NCBI GenBank assembly: GCA_014898425.1
Contig: RCSZ01000007.1
Coordinates: 2,046,001-2,110,000, forward strand
Source of the DNA: Botryotinia globosa
Taxonomy: Eukaryota > Ascomycota > Leotiomycetes > Helotiales > Sclerotiniaceae
Length of the DNA: 64,000 nt
Direction: 5' to 3'
Within the stretch, counting starts at the first letter, position 1; each line of letters starts with the position of its first letter. Both the position numbers and the translations under genes were made by a program. The notes under the pieces are model-generated. The model had not been told where the DNA came from. It did not search any database and saw nothing but the letters and a program-made list of their open reading frames with translations. Positions 47,968 through 61,081 of the stretch are shown piece by piece.

Positions 47968-50900
47968 CTACTCATCATCATCGTCATCGTCGTCATCAGT
48001 TTGCATACTACTACTTCTGCCATTGGCCGGCTGCTTGTTAAATGTAAGCTTCAACTTTGTGCTCGGCCCGGGTGCTGGCATGGGAGTTCCAGCACTCGTA
48101 GTAGGAGCCGTTGAACCGCCGTTGCGCGAAGTCTCATCTCCTTCAGGGCCAAGCTCCGGATGCTCGTTGATTTCGTCTTGAATTCGAGATTCACATTCCT
48201 CCTATTATTTGTTAGTACTGCTATAAATATGAAAATCGATTGAACTTACGCTGATCGCAACAGCATCCACATAGATCAAGCTACCATCCTCGTTATATGT
48301 CTTAGCATTGGTGCAGAGAGTGTCGATATCTTTCTTGAAATCCTGGAGACTATTGTATTCTCTCTTGTTGATTTTCTTTTCAATGAGCTTCATAGCGATT
48401 GGTTCCTTGATAATCACGTAATAATCTGGGAAATCTTTCTTCGACGGCAAAGAAACAAATGGGAATATGATCTCGCGTGCTGTTTGCTCTCCTTGTGAGT
48501 CTGGGGATTCAGGCAAAGATTTTAGGTGCATCAGATGATCAAAGACTATCTTCAAACTGGCCTGGAGAGTCACTCGAGTCTTGGGCGTCAAGATATCCCC
48601 GTTGGGGATTCTTGGTGGGCGCCCTGGACCACCACGCTTTCGCTTTGGCGGTGGTTGTTCCTCATCAAAGTCGTCAGCCTTGCGCTTCTCAACCTTGAAG
48701 CCTGGCTTGCGTCCACGTCCCTTCTTGGGTGTCGGCTCAGGTTCGGGTTCAGGATCTTCGGAGCTATCACGACTACCGGCTGGCGAGAGAGGGCCGTTTA
48801 ATTGACCTGCCTTTCTCTTCTTGTTTCGTTCACGACGGTCTGCTCTAGCTGCTTTACGGGCTGCTGCTGCTTCTGGCGAATCCTCATCGTCGTCCACGGC
48901 CATGGTCCATTGCTCCTCTGTGAGGCCATCATCATACTTGACGCGTGTGCGCTCTCTTTGGCCACGACCCACTGGTGCCTCTGGCTCGTCAGATATAGGA
49001 TTTCCATCAGACATATATATCTCAGGCAGTTCACTTTCTGCCATGAGACGAGGAATACGCTTGCTTTGAGGATTGTTGCCGTATAACAGATGTTTGTTTC
49101 TTTCTTCATCCATTTCTCGGAACTTGACAATCTCTTCGTCAGAGCGTGCCAAAATTTCGTTAAGCTCTTCATCATCCATGTCGTCCTGCTCCATAGACTC
49201 AGCGGCTTCGGCTGTTTCTAACATAACCCTAAGCATTGCATCACGATCAGTCTCAGAAGATTTGTTATCGAATCTACCAGCTTGAATGACCTTGCCATCC
49301 ATATCAAGCTTGAACTTTGCTCTTTCCAAGATTTTCTCCTCGACCGAGTTGGAACTGATGAGTCGAAGAATACGAACTTCGTTCTTTTGACCGATACGAT
49401 GAGCACGATCCTGAGCCTGTAAATCTTGATGAGGATTCCAATCCGAATCATAGATGATAACAGTGTCAGCAGTCTGCAAATTTAGACCAAGACCTCCGGC
49501 ACGAGTTGACAGCAAGAAGCAAAAGTATTCGGAGTCTGGTGCATTGAACTCCTTTAGGAGGAGCGAACGATCATCAGATTTAGTCGTACCATCCAATCTC
49601 ATGAATTTGATACCTCTGTAATCAAGGAATTCTCCCATAATGTCCATGATGGCCGTCATTTGGAAGAACATAAGAACTCTGTGCCCAGTTGCTTGATACT
49701 TTGGCAATATACGGTCGAGCAACTCAAACTTTCCTGCACTTCGCCATAAGGAATCGTTGATGTATCCCGTTGGATTCATTTGATCCTCAACTTCGCGAAA
49801 CACGAAAGGATGGTTACAAAGTTTTCGCAACTGCATGATCATGTTGCTCAAACCCCTAGCTCCGGTCTTGCCTCCCTTTCCATCGCTTACAACTAGCTTG
49901 TTATGTGTAACCATTTGTTTGTAGAGACGGGCTTGCAAAGCCGAGAATTTACACTTGATAACCTTTTCAGTCTTGTCTGGAAGATCCTTTTCGACATCCT
50001 TCTTAAGACGACGAAGTAAGAAAGGTCGCAAAACTTTGTGGAGACGTCTAATAACAAGAATCTGCTCTTCTTCAGTGAGTTCCATCTTGTCTTGACCACC
50101 AGTGTTGGCAAAAGGAGTATTAAACCATTCATCGAAAGATTTTACAGACTTGAAGATGGTAGGTAGAACGAAATTGAGCAATGCCCAAAGTTCTGGCAAA
50201 TTGTTCTGAAGAGGAGTACCGGTAAGAATAAGACGATAGCGAGTAGTGTAGTACTGCGTGAGAGTAGCACTGAGTTTCGACTGTGAGTTCTTCATACGAT
50301 GACCTTCATCAATAATCATGTGCACCCATTTAATCTTGCTTAGAATTGGTCTGTCCTTGATGATGTATTCGTATGTAGTCAAAAGTACTTGGAAGTTTCC
50401 ATAACGAAGGTGATTTTGCTGTTGCTTTCTTGTGTTTGGAGGACCTTTATAAACAATCTTTCCAATAGCTGGAGCCCACTTTTCGAACTCAAGAGTCCAA
50501 TTGGTCAGGGTACTCAACGGAACAATAACCAGGAAAGGACCGTTCTGTTTTTTGACCTCGATCAAATATGTAAGTAAACTGATAGTCTGAATGGTTTTAC
50601 CGAGACCCATCTCATCTGCTAAAATACCATTCAAATTGTTGTTGTACAGTGAAATCATCCATTGCAAACCCTTCAATTGGTATTCCTTCAGAGTACCGCC
50701 GACAAGAATGCTAGGCTGTTTGTTGACTTCTTCTTTAATGCGATGGGCGACAGCGTAGTAATCAATCTTGCGAGTATCCTGTTCTTCCTCATCATCGTCT
50801 TCAGACTCGTCCTCCTCAAAGTCATCACCATAACGCTCGGCTGCTTTTCGTTGTTGTTCCTTGACGGATGCAGCAAGTTGAGACAAGAAACCATCTGTTT

Positions 50901-52397
50901 GCCTGAGCAAGTGGGTAATACGAGTATCCTTTGCTTGATCTAACAATTTCAGGTATGCTTCCTCGTCGTTCGATTTCAAAGCTGCGAGACGTTGCTTTGC
51001 TGTTCGCTCAATGCGTTTTTGTTCTTCCTTTTCGATGTTCTGATGTTGAGTTACCATCATACGGCCCAGTTTGACCATCTTTTGTCTTTGGTTCTGGCCA
51101 GCCAAGTTGACCTCACGAGCATGGTTGAGAACAGTTTGTAGATAATCAGTGTGCTTCTTCTTCTCCCGGGTTTCACGAGCGTCGCGCTGCTGCTTCTCCA
51201 ACTTTTCGGTAATCCTAGCTTCCCGAAGTGATTGTTTCTTCATGCGACGATACATGCTTCTGTTGGCCGTCATCGCTAGATTGTCGTATTGAACCATCTG
51301 TCTGCCGACTCTCTCGCGCAACGCCTTCTGTTTGTCGTACAAGGCTAACATCTTCATCTCAATCAAAGCCTTGCGCCTGAGAGAGTCATCTGGCACCATT
51401 TCATCATCACGTGCATCGAGATGCGCAATATTTGCAGGCAGTGATCTCAATTCATTGAGTCTCGCATTCATGCGATTGTGAATAATGTCGGCGCGTCTTT
51501 GACGAAGCTCTTCAATATTGACACCAGTTGGAAAGATAGATGGAATTATGGGCCGCTTTTGTCGAAGCTTGTGCGTACCATAGCTAATTTGTTTCAAAAG
51601 TCCCTCACGCGGATCTTGAAATCCAGTGTACTCGTGGAATCTGGGCCCGTCGACTTTTTGAACAGCAGTACTGTCTACTCCATTGACGGTAGAGTGGGCG
51701 TCCTCGCCAGGCTGTTGAGGGGTAGCTAGCGCTTGCTCGATCGGCACAGCTAGCTTCTTTTGGGATGCAAATAAAAGTTGCTGAGTTTGCGCTGGAATGC
51801 CCAAGTTCTTCGACAGGCACTTGAAGGCGTAAATCTGGTGCTTTAGCATAGCCAATTGATCCGGCGAGAAATAGCCAGCACTCCCAGATGGCTTTTGAGA
51901 TCCAGCGACTACCTTAGACGCGGCAGAGCTTGCTGCCGTCGCGGGAATCGCCGAAGGGCCAAGTGAGGATGTAGCAGGCATTTGTGCGCCAGAGACAGAG
52001 CTCGAGGTAGATGGAGGCCGGACCAAATTCGAGCCATTTGCCGCGGTACTATTTGCATTTTGTTGTTGCTGCTGCTGTTGCATCATTTGTTGTTGCTGTT
52101 GTTGTGCAAATGCAGCTTTCTGTCGATGCATGCGAAAAGTCGAAAGTGTTTGGTGAACTTTTAGGAATTCGGGATCTTTGTCCGACACGCCCTGATCTTT
52201 CATTTGTTTGTATCTCTGTTAAAACCAACAGGTTAGCAAAGTATAACATGATAGGGCGTACCGAGAACATAATTCTCAAAAATTATAGTAGGAGAGGAGG
52301 TTACCTGTAACAGAGCTTGTATCTGCGGGTTCATGTCATTAGGCATAGTTGGACCAGGCTGTTGAGTAGCCGGCGCGTTTTGGATAGTAGAAGCCAT
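47968..52397 (-). CDS. snf21: SWI2/SNF2-family remodelling ATPase, Sth1/Snf21 type
   Basis: Three exons, 52397-52305, 52215-48250 and 48201-47968, join in frame for 1430 residues. Order of domains: a short Pro/Gln-rich N terminus, poly-Gln blocks near 70-82, a QLQ motif at about 147-180 (FSPDQLAMLKHQIYAFKCL), an HSA-like basic helix region at 380-450, the ATPase with Walker A DEMGLGKTIQ at 565-573 and DEGH at 667-670, the C-terminal helicase lobe with RAHRIGQ, a SnAC-type segment, and a bromodomain near 1240-1350 ending KTYNEDGSLIYVDAVAIS. The last exon adds an acidic tail with DDDDDDDE. This is the catalytic subunit of RSC or SWI/SNF. The short N terminus resembles Sth1/Snf21 (RSC) more than Snf2/Snf22, though many filamentous fungi carry one enzyme for both roles. 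Without the 3' intron the frame would end in a non-conserved tail. Confidence 0.95.
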
Positions 52398-54883
52398 GGT
52401 GGTGTGGGGGGAACGAATGCGTGTGAAGTGAACGTCGGAGTTGTGGTTGTTGATATCAAGGTAAGCTTTAGACCATATCAAAAGGTAGCCTTGCGCATGA
52501 GGTACAATGTTGTATTGAGGCGCGTATGGTTTAAGAAGTATTGATCAAGTCCACGATGATTTGACAATGAGTAAACACGTCGATAAAGCGGAAAGACGAG
52601 TGTTATCGCGGGACCAAATGAATGGGCGCGTTCAGTGTTGATGTTGAATGCCTTTTTGATAGAAGCAACAACTTGGCGCGATGCTTCTTTTGATAAAGTT
52701 GATACAAAATTGATGGACCCAAAAGAGAAGTCGATGATCACAAATGGGAAAATTGGGGATTGTAATTGGAATAAGTGGGAATTATTTCTTTACGAAAACG
52801 AAGACCGTATGGAATCAAAAATTGTGGTAGGATTGTAATTAAAAATTGATATCGTTGAACTAAAGGGGGGATGAGGGGGATTGGCGACTGTTCATCGGCG
52901 GTAGAGTGATTATCTGTGGTTGATGGAAGCGCAAAGGTGCGGTTGTGAAGACAAGGCAGTGCTTTTCCTTTGCTGCTTTGCGGTCGTGGTTCGTAAGTTA
53001 CAGGAACGCGAAAATTTCAGCACGCCAGATGGATTTTTGGCGCTAAAAGTTTACCGAGGTGAGATTGATGCCGCAGGTTACAAAGGTCACATGATAATCG
53101 GTTTCGATATCAAATTTATAAAAGAACATTATTTGAAGTAGGTATAAATCTTATACGAAAGTTGGAGAAGACTCTAGTATCTGCAGTCTATCTGGTTACT
53201 TCTTCTATCTCATACTTGTACTTGTTGTTCTTTTTAGAGGAATTTCTATCATTTCAATCATTTCATTGAATTTGCTTCTTATTTTCTTTTGTTGTTGCAA
53301 GGCCCCACTGTGAAGGAGCAACTAAGATCAGGTAAGCAAGACAAGCTCCAGCAGGACTCTTTTAATATAATGATACCTACAGCTGGGTACCTAGTAGCAT
53401 TCAATATCAGATCATCAAGTAATCATGTTCCGAGTGGAAGCTGACAATATGTAATCATGAGTTTCAAATCTATTATCATCTGTATTTGAATATGAATCTG
53501 CATCGGCATCTTTAGAAAGTATTGAAATACAAGTGTTTTCATTGCATGATTGTGTTTACGTGATTTGGCGTACCGCTTTCCCATCCATATGGAAGCAGGT
53601 CTAACCCCTATGGTCTTTCTCTGCCAGTTTCTTTTTACATCCAGTTGTCCAATTCAACCTTATAAGAGGTCCCCTTCTTGTTTGGCTCTCCGGAAGAACC
53701 TTGGGCATTCAGACTGTACCGTCCGAATTCTTAGTTTCGAAATGTTCACCAATCTCATTATATTCAGACCTACCTCACGCTTTTGTATGTATATAATACC
53801 TTGCTTTCCGTTCATCAGAAGCTCAGACGAACAAGATTCTCAAGACTGAGAGTTTCCATTCATGTGAAGATCTAAACCCTGATACTGGTACTGGTAGCTT
53901 GTTATAATGACATAGTAGCACAGGTATCATTAGTTTACGATTCAGAAATCCCGGGAGTGATAGTTAAGCTTCCAATATGAGTAGATTTAAAATTGTGAGA
54001 AGTGTTTCATATAACTGAGCCTTATTATAGAGGGTTGTTGAAGAGGTGAGAGCTTGAGAGCGTGGGTGATCTCCCGATGCAAGGGCCGGTTTGATACTTT
54101 GGAAAATATTCGTAGAAGTGGGGTTTATGGAGTTATGTGCATGGAATTGGTAAGAAGCTAAGATTGAAGATTGTAGTCTCGAGTTGTTATAGTATTGGTA
54201 GCAGTAGCAGGCAACTAATGAAGAGTATCAATGAAGAATATAGAAGTAGATAGGTAGGTTGGTGACACTTTCAGTATTAGTGTCACAACTAAATACAATG
54301 TATTTCACAAGTAGCAAATGAGATAATAATAATGATGCCAATAACAATCTATTCATTTAAACACAAAGATGCTGTATATTAATTCTATCTGATGTCTCGT
54401 GCTCTGAAGTCCTCAAAAAAACGATGGTTTAGACACCCCGTCGACTGTGATGTGAAGAAGACTTCCCAAGCAATTTATCACATTTTGCTTCTAGATTATG
54501 AAATTGATATATCGAGATACGACTGTCAAAAATTGAAGGAAAGACAAATCGCACGAAAAACAGATGTCTCTCATACCAACCATAGAGTTTGAATGCATGA
54601 TATCTATGGAGTCACGTGTGGTCACATGACCTCACGAAATCGACCAAACGCAACTCTGGGCCATCACCCACTGCACTACAAATTACTTCTCATCCCCAGC
54701 ACCCCGAAGGGCGCAAGGTTTGAGAAGAAACAGGAGGGGGGAATGATGGCCCAAGTCACGGAACATAGCTGTGTTCTAAATCCCCATCGTCCATAGTTCC
54801 GGTCTTTCCTCACCCAAGTAATTATGTTCTGCCTTCGTTCATAGCCTTTTTAAATTTCCGAAGCCACCGCATCCTTTTTCTCT

Positions 54884-54903
54884 CTCACTCCCTAGAGAGT
54901 GAG
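54884..54903. repeat. 7-bp perfect inverted repeat (hairpin)
   Basis: CTCACTC and GAGTGAG flank a six-base loop. A similar but imperfect element, with CCCTAGAGG, is 93 bases further on at about 54979-54995, within a longer imperfect duplication (about 54881-54930 and 54973-55023). Confidence 0.7.
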
Positions 54904-55224
54904 GTCATCGGAAAAGGCGGGTTTCTGTCAAGAAAAGTGATCCATCACGCTTTCGCAGTCGCCACTTCCTTTCGCTCTCTCTCCCTAGAGGGACGAGGTC
55001 AATGAAAAAGGAGGGCTTCTGTTAGACACGGATATTTCAGACTACCAACTAGAGCAAAATAGGACTTGAGACAGCGAACTCTGGACGATGTAGATTTAAA
55101 CCACATCTGTGCTCTGGAGAAGAAGAGAAAAATCTGGAAAATGTCGAGGGAATGCGAAGTCTTTATAGACGAAGCATTGGAAGCTAGTCAAAAAGATCAC
55201 TCGGCCAGAATGCCGACCTTGCCT

Positions 55225-55375
55225 GATTTGGAATTAAGATTAGACAATGGACAGATTCACTAGATATTAAAAGTCAACTGTGACCAGTTTGCGGTTTGGA
55301 ATTAAGATTAGACAATGGACAGATTCACTAAATTCTAAAAGATGACTGTGGCCAGTTTGCGATTTGAAATTAGAG
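55225..55375. repeat. 68-bp tandem repeat, about 2.2 copies
   Basis: The unit starts at GATTTGGAATTAAGATT, again at 55293 and, in part, at 55361, giving a constant period of 68. The copies differ at several positions, including some C/T differences. Confidence 0.9.
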
Positions 55376-56127
55376 TGCTTCCGGCTACTAGAGCTAACAT
55401 ATATATCGAGTGAGGCTAATATATTTGGAGTAATATCAGGCCATACAAAATCATATTGAAAATGAAAAGAATATTAATCCTTCCAGTCAAAAGCACCTTC
55501 AAGTTTCTGTTAGCTACCTACTATGTATGAAAACATTCAACAAATATTAAACTCAATATTCCATTAGCTCCATGTTGTATTCACTTTGAAAATGTCAGCC
55601 ACTGGATCTAACATATCCCGAGGTCAACTTCAATATCGCATTCGGTAAAAGTAATATTAGGTCTAGTATTTCTAATATACCTATCAAGTCTACTCGGTCA
55701 AAAAAACCAATCCGAACGCATCCTCGGTACATGCCAGATCACTGTAAGGTTAATAAACCTCAACTAAAGGCACCTTTCAAGCTTAGAATCGTCTGATAGG
55801 TCAGATTAATCAGACTAACCACTTGAAGTTTGAATATTGTTAGTTGGAGCTGTCAGAGTGTTTGAATTGCGTCATGATTCGATCGAGCCAGGGTTGAGCT
55901 GCATGTGCATCCCACTGCTTCCTCCCTGTTTCTGTGCTGAGAACCGGAACGAGAAGGAACGAGAAGCCGAAGGTCATAGAATGCGCAGGGAAGAAATCAT
56001 TGAGAATTAAGCACTGGGAACCCGGGGTTGACAGTTCACGTCTGCGGAATACAAAACGATTCAACTAAGAGTTATCATGGTACACTATTTAAAGATACGC
56101 TACAGTGAAAAATGCTATTTGAAGTTG

Positions 56128-56150
56128 TAATAATAATAATAATAATAATA
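56128..56150. repeat. (TAA)n trinucleotide repeat
   Basis: About seven and a half tandem TAA units in AT-rich intergenic DNA. Confidence 0.95.
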
Positions 56151-58262
56151 TTTTTAGAGAACTGGACAGACTTCTACTAGCACACTTGGAAATCGAGTTG
56201 TAATAACATTGTAAAGGTATGCAGGTAATACCGAGATTTCAACTAAAGAGGTCTGGAACACGGTAGAGCTTGGAAAACAGTTTAGAACACAGAAGCCCCC
56301 CATTTGCTCTAACGTTGAGGCCAGAGTGAAGCATTACCCGACATAAAGAATGACCTCTACAGTGACATAAACTGACGATTCCTGTTCCGTGTCTGTCAGC
56401 ATAAGGTCTGTCATCGACTATTTCACATGTGCAACATTGACTTTTTAGGGATTCACACGCTGAAAGTCTCAGGGTTACAATAGGGTGGCTCATTGAAGGC
56501 TTTGAAGTAAACCTTACTAACAATCGTTCAGACAACTCGACAAGGCTTGAATACAAGACAAATATCCAGGCAGACGATGGAAATACTGAGAGGAATTCCA
56601 GAATCATTCATAGTACTGTTCAAGCATGCAAAATCCTGAGGTATTGAATCAGGACCAAGAGGGGTTTTGTATGAGATACTCATGAGCCTTTATGTACAAG
56701 TGGGGAGTAAAAACTTCTAGTACTTGACTGTTGGCCGTAGATAAGCAAATGAGACGCCATATATGATTATATGAGGTGAATGTTCAGTTGAAATTTCGTT
56801 TCTGAGACTTACCTAAACTAAATCCACGGGTTGATTGATTGCATTGACTAATATAATTAAGCTCATCAAAGAATTCTTTTTGGTAATGGCGTCTCCTGTT
56901 CTAATTCTTGAGATTTTACCACATGGTTTGCGCTTAGAAGTTGCTGTAGAATACTCAATTAGAGAAGATCTAGGAGAACTGGGATAGTATCAATGTGAGC
57001 TAAATCTTTAGCGTTTATATCGGCTATGCATCAAGAATTGTTCAATTCAATTAAAAGGATAATGCATTTACTACAGAATATTTATTGGCTTGACTTGTGA
57101 CAGGCTTTTCATGAAGATATGGTTCGTATCTCATTAGCAGATGGTATACGAGTGCCTGAGCTGCAGCTTGAGGGTGCCACTCGCACTACGTGAGCATGCC
57201 GAGTGGCCGACAAGAGTGCAATACCAGCAAGCTAGTCTCATATTTATGGATAGAAAACATTATACAATTCGTGTAGTGCCGGATGTGTTATTCAACTGTT
57301 TCAACCCGGATCAGAATATTGTTCATGGGCGTATAACAAAGACGAAAGGCAACAAATGATTTGATACATGGATACACATTCACAACTAACGACCATAAAG
57401 CAAACATCGTATTGTATTTCAGTACGGCGCTGTTTTGAGAAGACGACCCGTTCACTTGGACTTATTCTCGCGAGCAGGGAGGGATATGCCTTGACCGACA
57501 GGTATATGGGTTCCTAGGACATTCCCAACATCTAACATGAACTGCCTAGGTAAAAGATGATTTCTCGCTGCAGAAGTCGTCTGATCCACTTCAGATAGAA
57601 AATTAATTGACGCATATACTCGGTTGCTATAACACCAACGCCGATAGATCAATCTTTCAGTTCGCACGCTTGAGTCAGACTTGAGACTGGATAGCGTTTG
57701 CTGTATAAACATTTCGTGTCTTTCATGTTTCGACCTCCAGAACACTTGTTCCGTACATTAGACTTCAGAAGAGAAAAGCATGAACATAAAAGAAGATAAA
57801 GTCATAATACGGCATATCAAGGCATGGCATACGACTGTATTTGAAGAGTGGTTGGGACGGAAAGGGGCAGAGCGGCGTGCTAGTCTTTGCACCTTCAATT
57901 GCTCTCCACGTAAGCCCGATGTGGTTGTTGGATTCTTACTTATCGAAATGAGAAGGGAGAAAACGATTCAAGAGAATGGGACTTTAGGAGTTGGTTGTGT
58001 CTTGATTTTCAAGTAGAGATGCTGATATTGTTGTTGGATGGATGTGTAAATTATGGGTACGATAAAGCTTGGCATCTTATTGGTTCGTCACTATCCACGC
58101 CCGCATTGTCTCCTGGGAGATGCATCAATTACCCACCTTAAACTTACAGCCTCATACTCTCCCTCTCCCTCTTTATTGCAACATAGTGTCGTCCCCAAAC
58201 TTAACATCATGCCTTGCAATTCGCCATGATTTCGCGGTCATTCAACCGTATTTTTCTAAGCA

Positions 58263-61081
58263 ATGGCAGGCGTACCTGTGCGCACACCCTTTCAGCCTCG
58301 CGCAAAAGCTCATACAATTCCGAACACTACCACTCCCTCTACAGAAACAATAGCAACGTCGAATTCTCCATTACGATCTAATGCTCCAGCGGCTCCCACC
58401 AACCGAAAGGTATCTACAGATGCAGATGCTATCTCCGACAGGTCTACATTGTTGTTCATACGTCGCACGTTATGCTCACATCTTAATGAAAAGGGCCGTA
58501 GTACCCCGGCTCCAATCGATGAGATACTTCCCCCATTAACAAGTAGTAATGAGGTCGACTTGCAGCTATACGCATTGATAGCAATCATAATAAGGGAATT
58601 TGTGCATACCTGGTATGCGAAGATTACGCCGGACCAAATGTTTGTGGAGGAGGTGGTAAAGATTATTGCACATTGTACGAGAGCTCTGGAACAAAGGCTA
58701 AGGAAGGTGGACTTGGAGAGCTTGCTGTTTGAAGAACTGCCAGACTTATTGGATACACATGTCAAAAGTAAAGTCACCTGTGAGGTGCATCAAGGGATAA
58801 TGCTAATCGATGAAAAGTATATAGAACGTCGCATTACCCTCTACACCCCGAACCAATTTCGGTGAACCCGCGACAAGTATATCATTCGCTCTGGCCTTTT
58901 GCGCCATTGTCCCCCGTTCCGCTTGATGAAGATCCCGATACGATTAAGAGCCAGTCGAATAATGAAGCTGCATATAGACAATTGATTGTCAACGGTGTTT
59001 TAGCCCTCTTACTGCCTACAGAAGATCTCGAGAATGATTGCTTGACATCTCTAGTTGGTCAGATTTTTTCGGAAATGATACTGGGGAATGGTATTGGAGG
59101 TAAAGCTTGCGAACCATGGCTATTATGGGAGGGTATAATGAAGATTGCAGAAGCCATACAAGCTCGACTACCAAAAGCTAAAGCTCAGGTTCGAATCGAC
59201 AGGTCAAACTCCGAAATTACCAGACCGAACTTATTGGACATCAAAGCCGGCAATACGAAAGCTTCGAATTTTGGGAAATCGGTGCAGAAATATTTTTGGC
59301 TAATTCTTCAATATTTATTTCTGGCGTTCGCCGCGGTCCGGGTTATATTCATTGCTATTGCTAGCTCATCTTCATTGCCGTCTCGTATTCCTCCCACGAG
59401 GAAACCTACTTGCTTTACGTTGCCGAACGATGACTCGGAACCACCGATGAACTCGGAAGCGTTACCTTGGGCTCGAGCTCAACCATTCAAGCGCCCTATT
59501 CTGAAAATGAAGCTATGGTCATGCGTCTCTACTTTACTAGATACGGATGCTCGCATGCCATGGCTGAGCGCCACATTATCTCTTCTTCAATGGGGTGCAA
59601 TTACCGGCCCTGGAAAAATTGGAGATACAGACGGCATGATTGACAAGTACGTTATTATGATTGATCATTTTTCATTTCGTTCCGAATTCCAGAATCCATT
59701 TCCGGCGTCTGTCAGACCATCTATACATCACACCGCATGAACTTTTGGTCACTTGACCAAAAACGTTCCAGTTAGCTTGCAGAAACGAAGTCGTTTAATA
59801 ATGGCTGTTCAGCATCAGGGATATAGTTCCCGTTATCGGTATGCATGACAAGGGACTGCAGAATGCCGAATGAGAAGTCTCTTCAGATGCCTAGTCATAA
59901 GCCACTAAAATGCAATGTAACATCGCCATGATGGGTTTGATAACTTACTCGCGAAATGGTGTCCTCACTGGCATCATGCGGTCATATCTTCAAATCCAAT
60001 CATCATTCGAACCTAGAGATTTTGCATTCAACCATTGCTTCCCCTTGCCCGAATTGGATTATTCTTTTTATCCCTGTTATTACGTTTCGTGCAGTGGGTG
60101 CTTCAAATCTGGGGCGTAAAATGAGTCGTGCCTTACGACAACCTTCCCTAAGCGCCCGGCTCAATGGGAAGATAGAAATCTTACTATGCCTCGCATCATT
60201 GTTGCGCGGATTCCTTCCCCACATAAAGCATCTTCCAAACCAGTCAATTGCCGCTTCCTTCTTTTGCAAAACTTGGAAGATCTGCAATTTTTACGCGTTT
60301 CTCCGCTTCTTGGCCCCCATTTGCATCATGGCCCGAGGCGAGCAAAATATCCGATGACTTCGCCGCGAGCGTTTGAACCCCTTGTTTAAATGGTCTGGCT
60401 GTCAAAAGAACTCACTGATGTTACACATTCCTCAAGATCTTATCTGAAATGATGCATCAAGTGCTGTTCTTTGCTGCAATCTATCATGGTTTTAATCACC
60501 CATCCATTCATCCGACCAAGTCTCCTCTTTTTCATACACAACACCAACACAATCAATTCCCTACAGGCTGGCCCACATCATCCCATGTCTCAGCAATTGT
60601 AAAAGCCCAAACTAACAAGCATGGCAGACTCCTCTCCCACCAAATCCACTCCCTCATTCTAGACCCCACTCTGCTACCACCCATTCTCTGCACCCTTCGC
60701 CAAACAATTTTCCCCAATAACACGCTCGCACCAGCGAGAATACCTCCTACACCCACTGAAACAATCGAAATACGACGAAGGTGTGCAGAGGCTATATTAG
60801 GGTTGATACCAATAGCTGTGAGAGATATTTACTTTGGTCGCACGTCTTTATACTCTTCGGGAAGTAGCACCGATGCTATTGATGGTGATCTTGAAGCGAA
60901 AACCGAACTGTCAAAAGAAGAAAGACATATTCGGGAAGTAGAAGACGTGTTGAATGTTTTTGGTGATGTGTATTGTAATAAACATTTGCTATATGGAGTT
61001 GTGGAAATGATTGTTATGAGAATAATGCCGGAGCTCGGGGAGAAAGGAGTGCAGGAGTTATTGGATGAGAGGTTGAATTGA
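58263..61081 (+). CDS. PXA-domain membrane protein with long intron
   Basis: Three exons, 58263-58767, 58818-59646 and 60628-61081, join in frame for 595 residues. Introns are 50 nt and, unusually, 981 nt (59647-60627, GTACGT donor, CTAAC branch site 60612-60616, GGCAG acceptor). The N-terminal half is a PXA domain: IIIREFVHTWYAKITPD, VEEVVKIIAHCTRALEQRL, LEELLFEELPDLLDTHV-like helices, then HYPLHPEP. One hydrophobic segment at about 325-350 (KYFWLILQYLFLAFAAVRVI) may enter a membrane. The C-terminal domain, LLSHQIHSLILDPTLLPP with RRRCAEAILGLIPIAV, FGDVYCNKHLLYGVVEMIV and the final QELLDER, is what usually follows PXA in this fungal family. PXA proteins include sorting nexins and Mdm1/Nvj3 organelle-contact proteins; no PX domain is present here. 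The exact role is unknown. Confidence 0.85.

Larger units (their letters stand above)
52398..58262. other. 5.9-kb gene-poor divergent intergenic region
   Basis: Two divergent genes, snf21 and the PXA gene, lie on either side, so both promoters are here. I see no recognisable gene. The middle part holds a hairpin and an imperfect duplication near 54880-55025, a 68-bp tandem repeat at 55225-55375 and an AAT microsatellite at 56128-56150. Open frames of 60-120 codons are present but carry no family signature; one at 55066-55263 ends inside the tandem repeat. The stretch 55.3-57.1 kb is visibly AT-rich, which would fit decayed repeat DNA, but I cannot show that. Confidence 0.6.

Noticed and set aside
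59956..60357. 133-codon open frame inside the long PXA intron
   Set aside because: It has no recognisable domain and the conserved protein reads directly from the upstream to the downstream exon, so it need not be coding.
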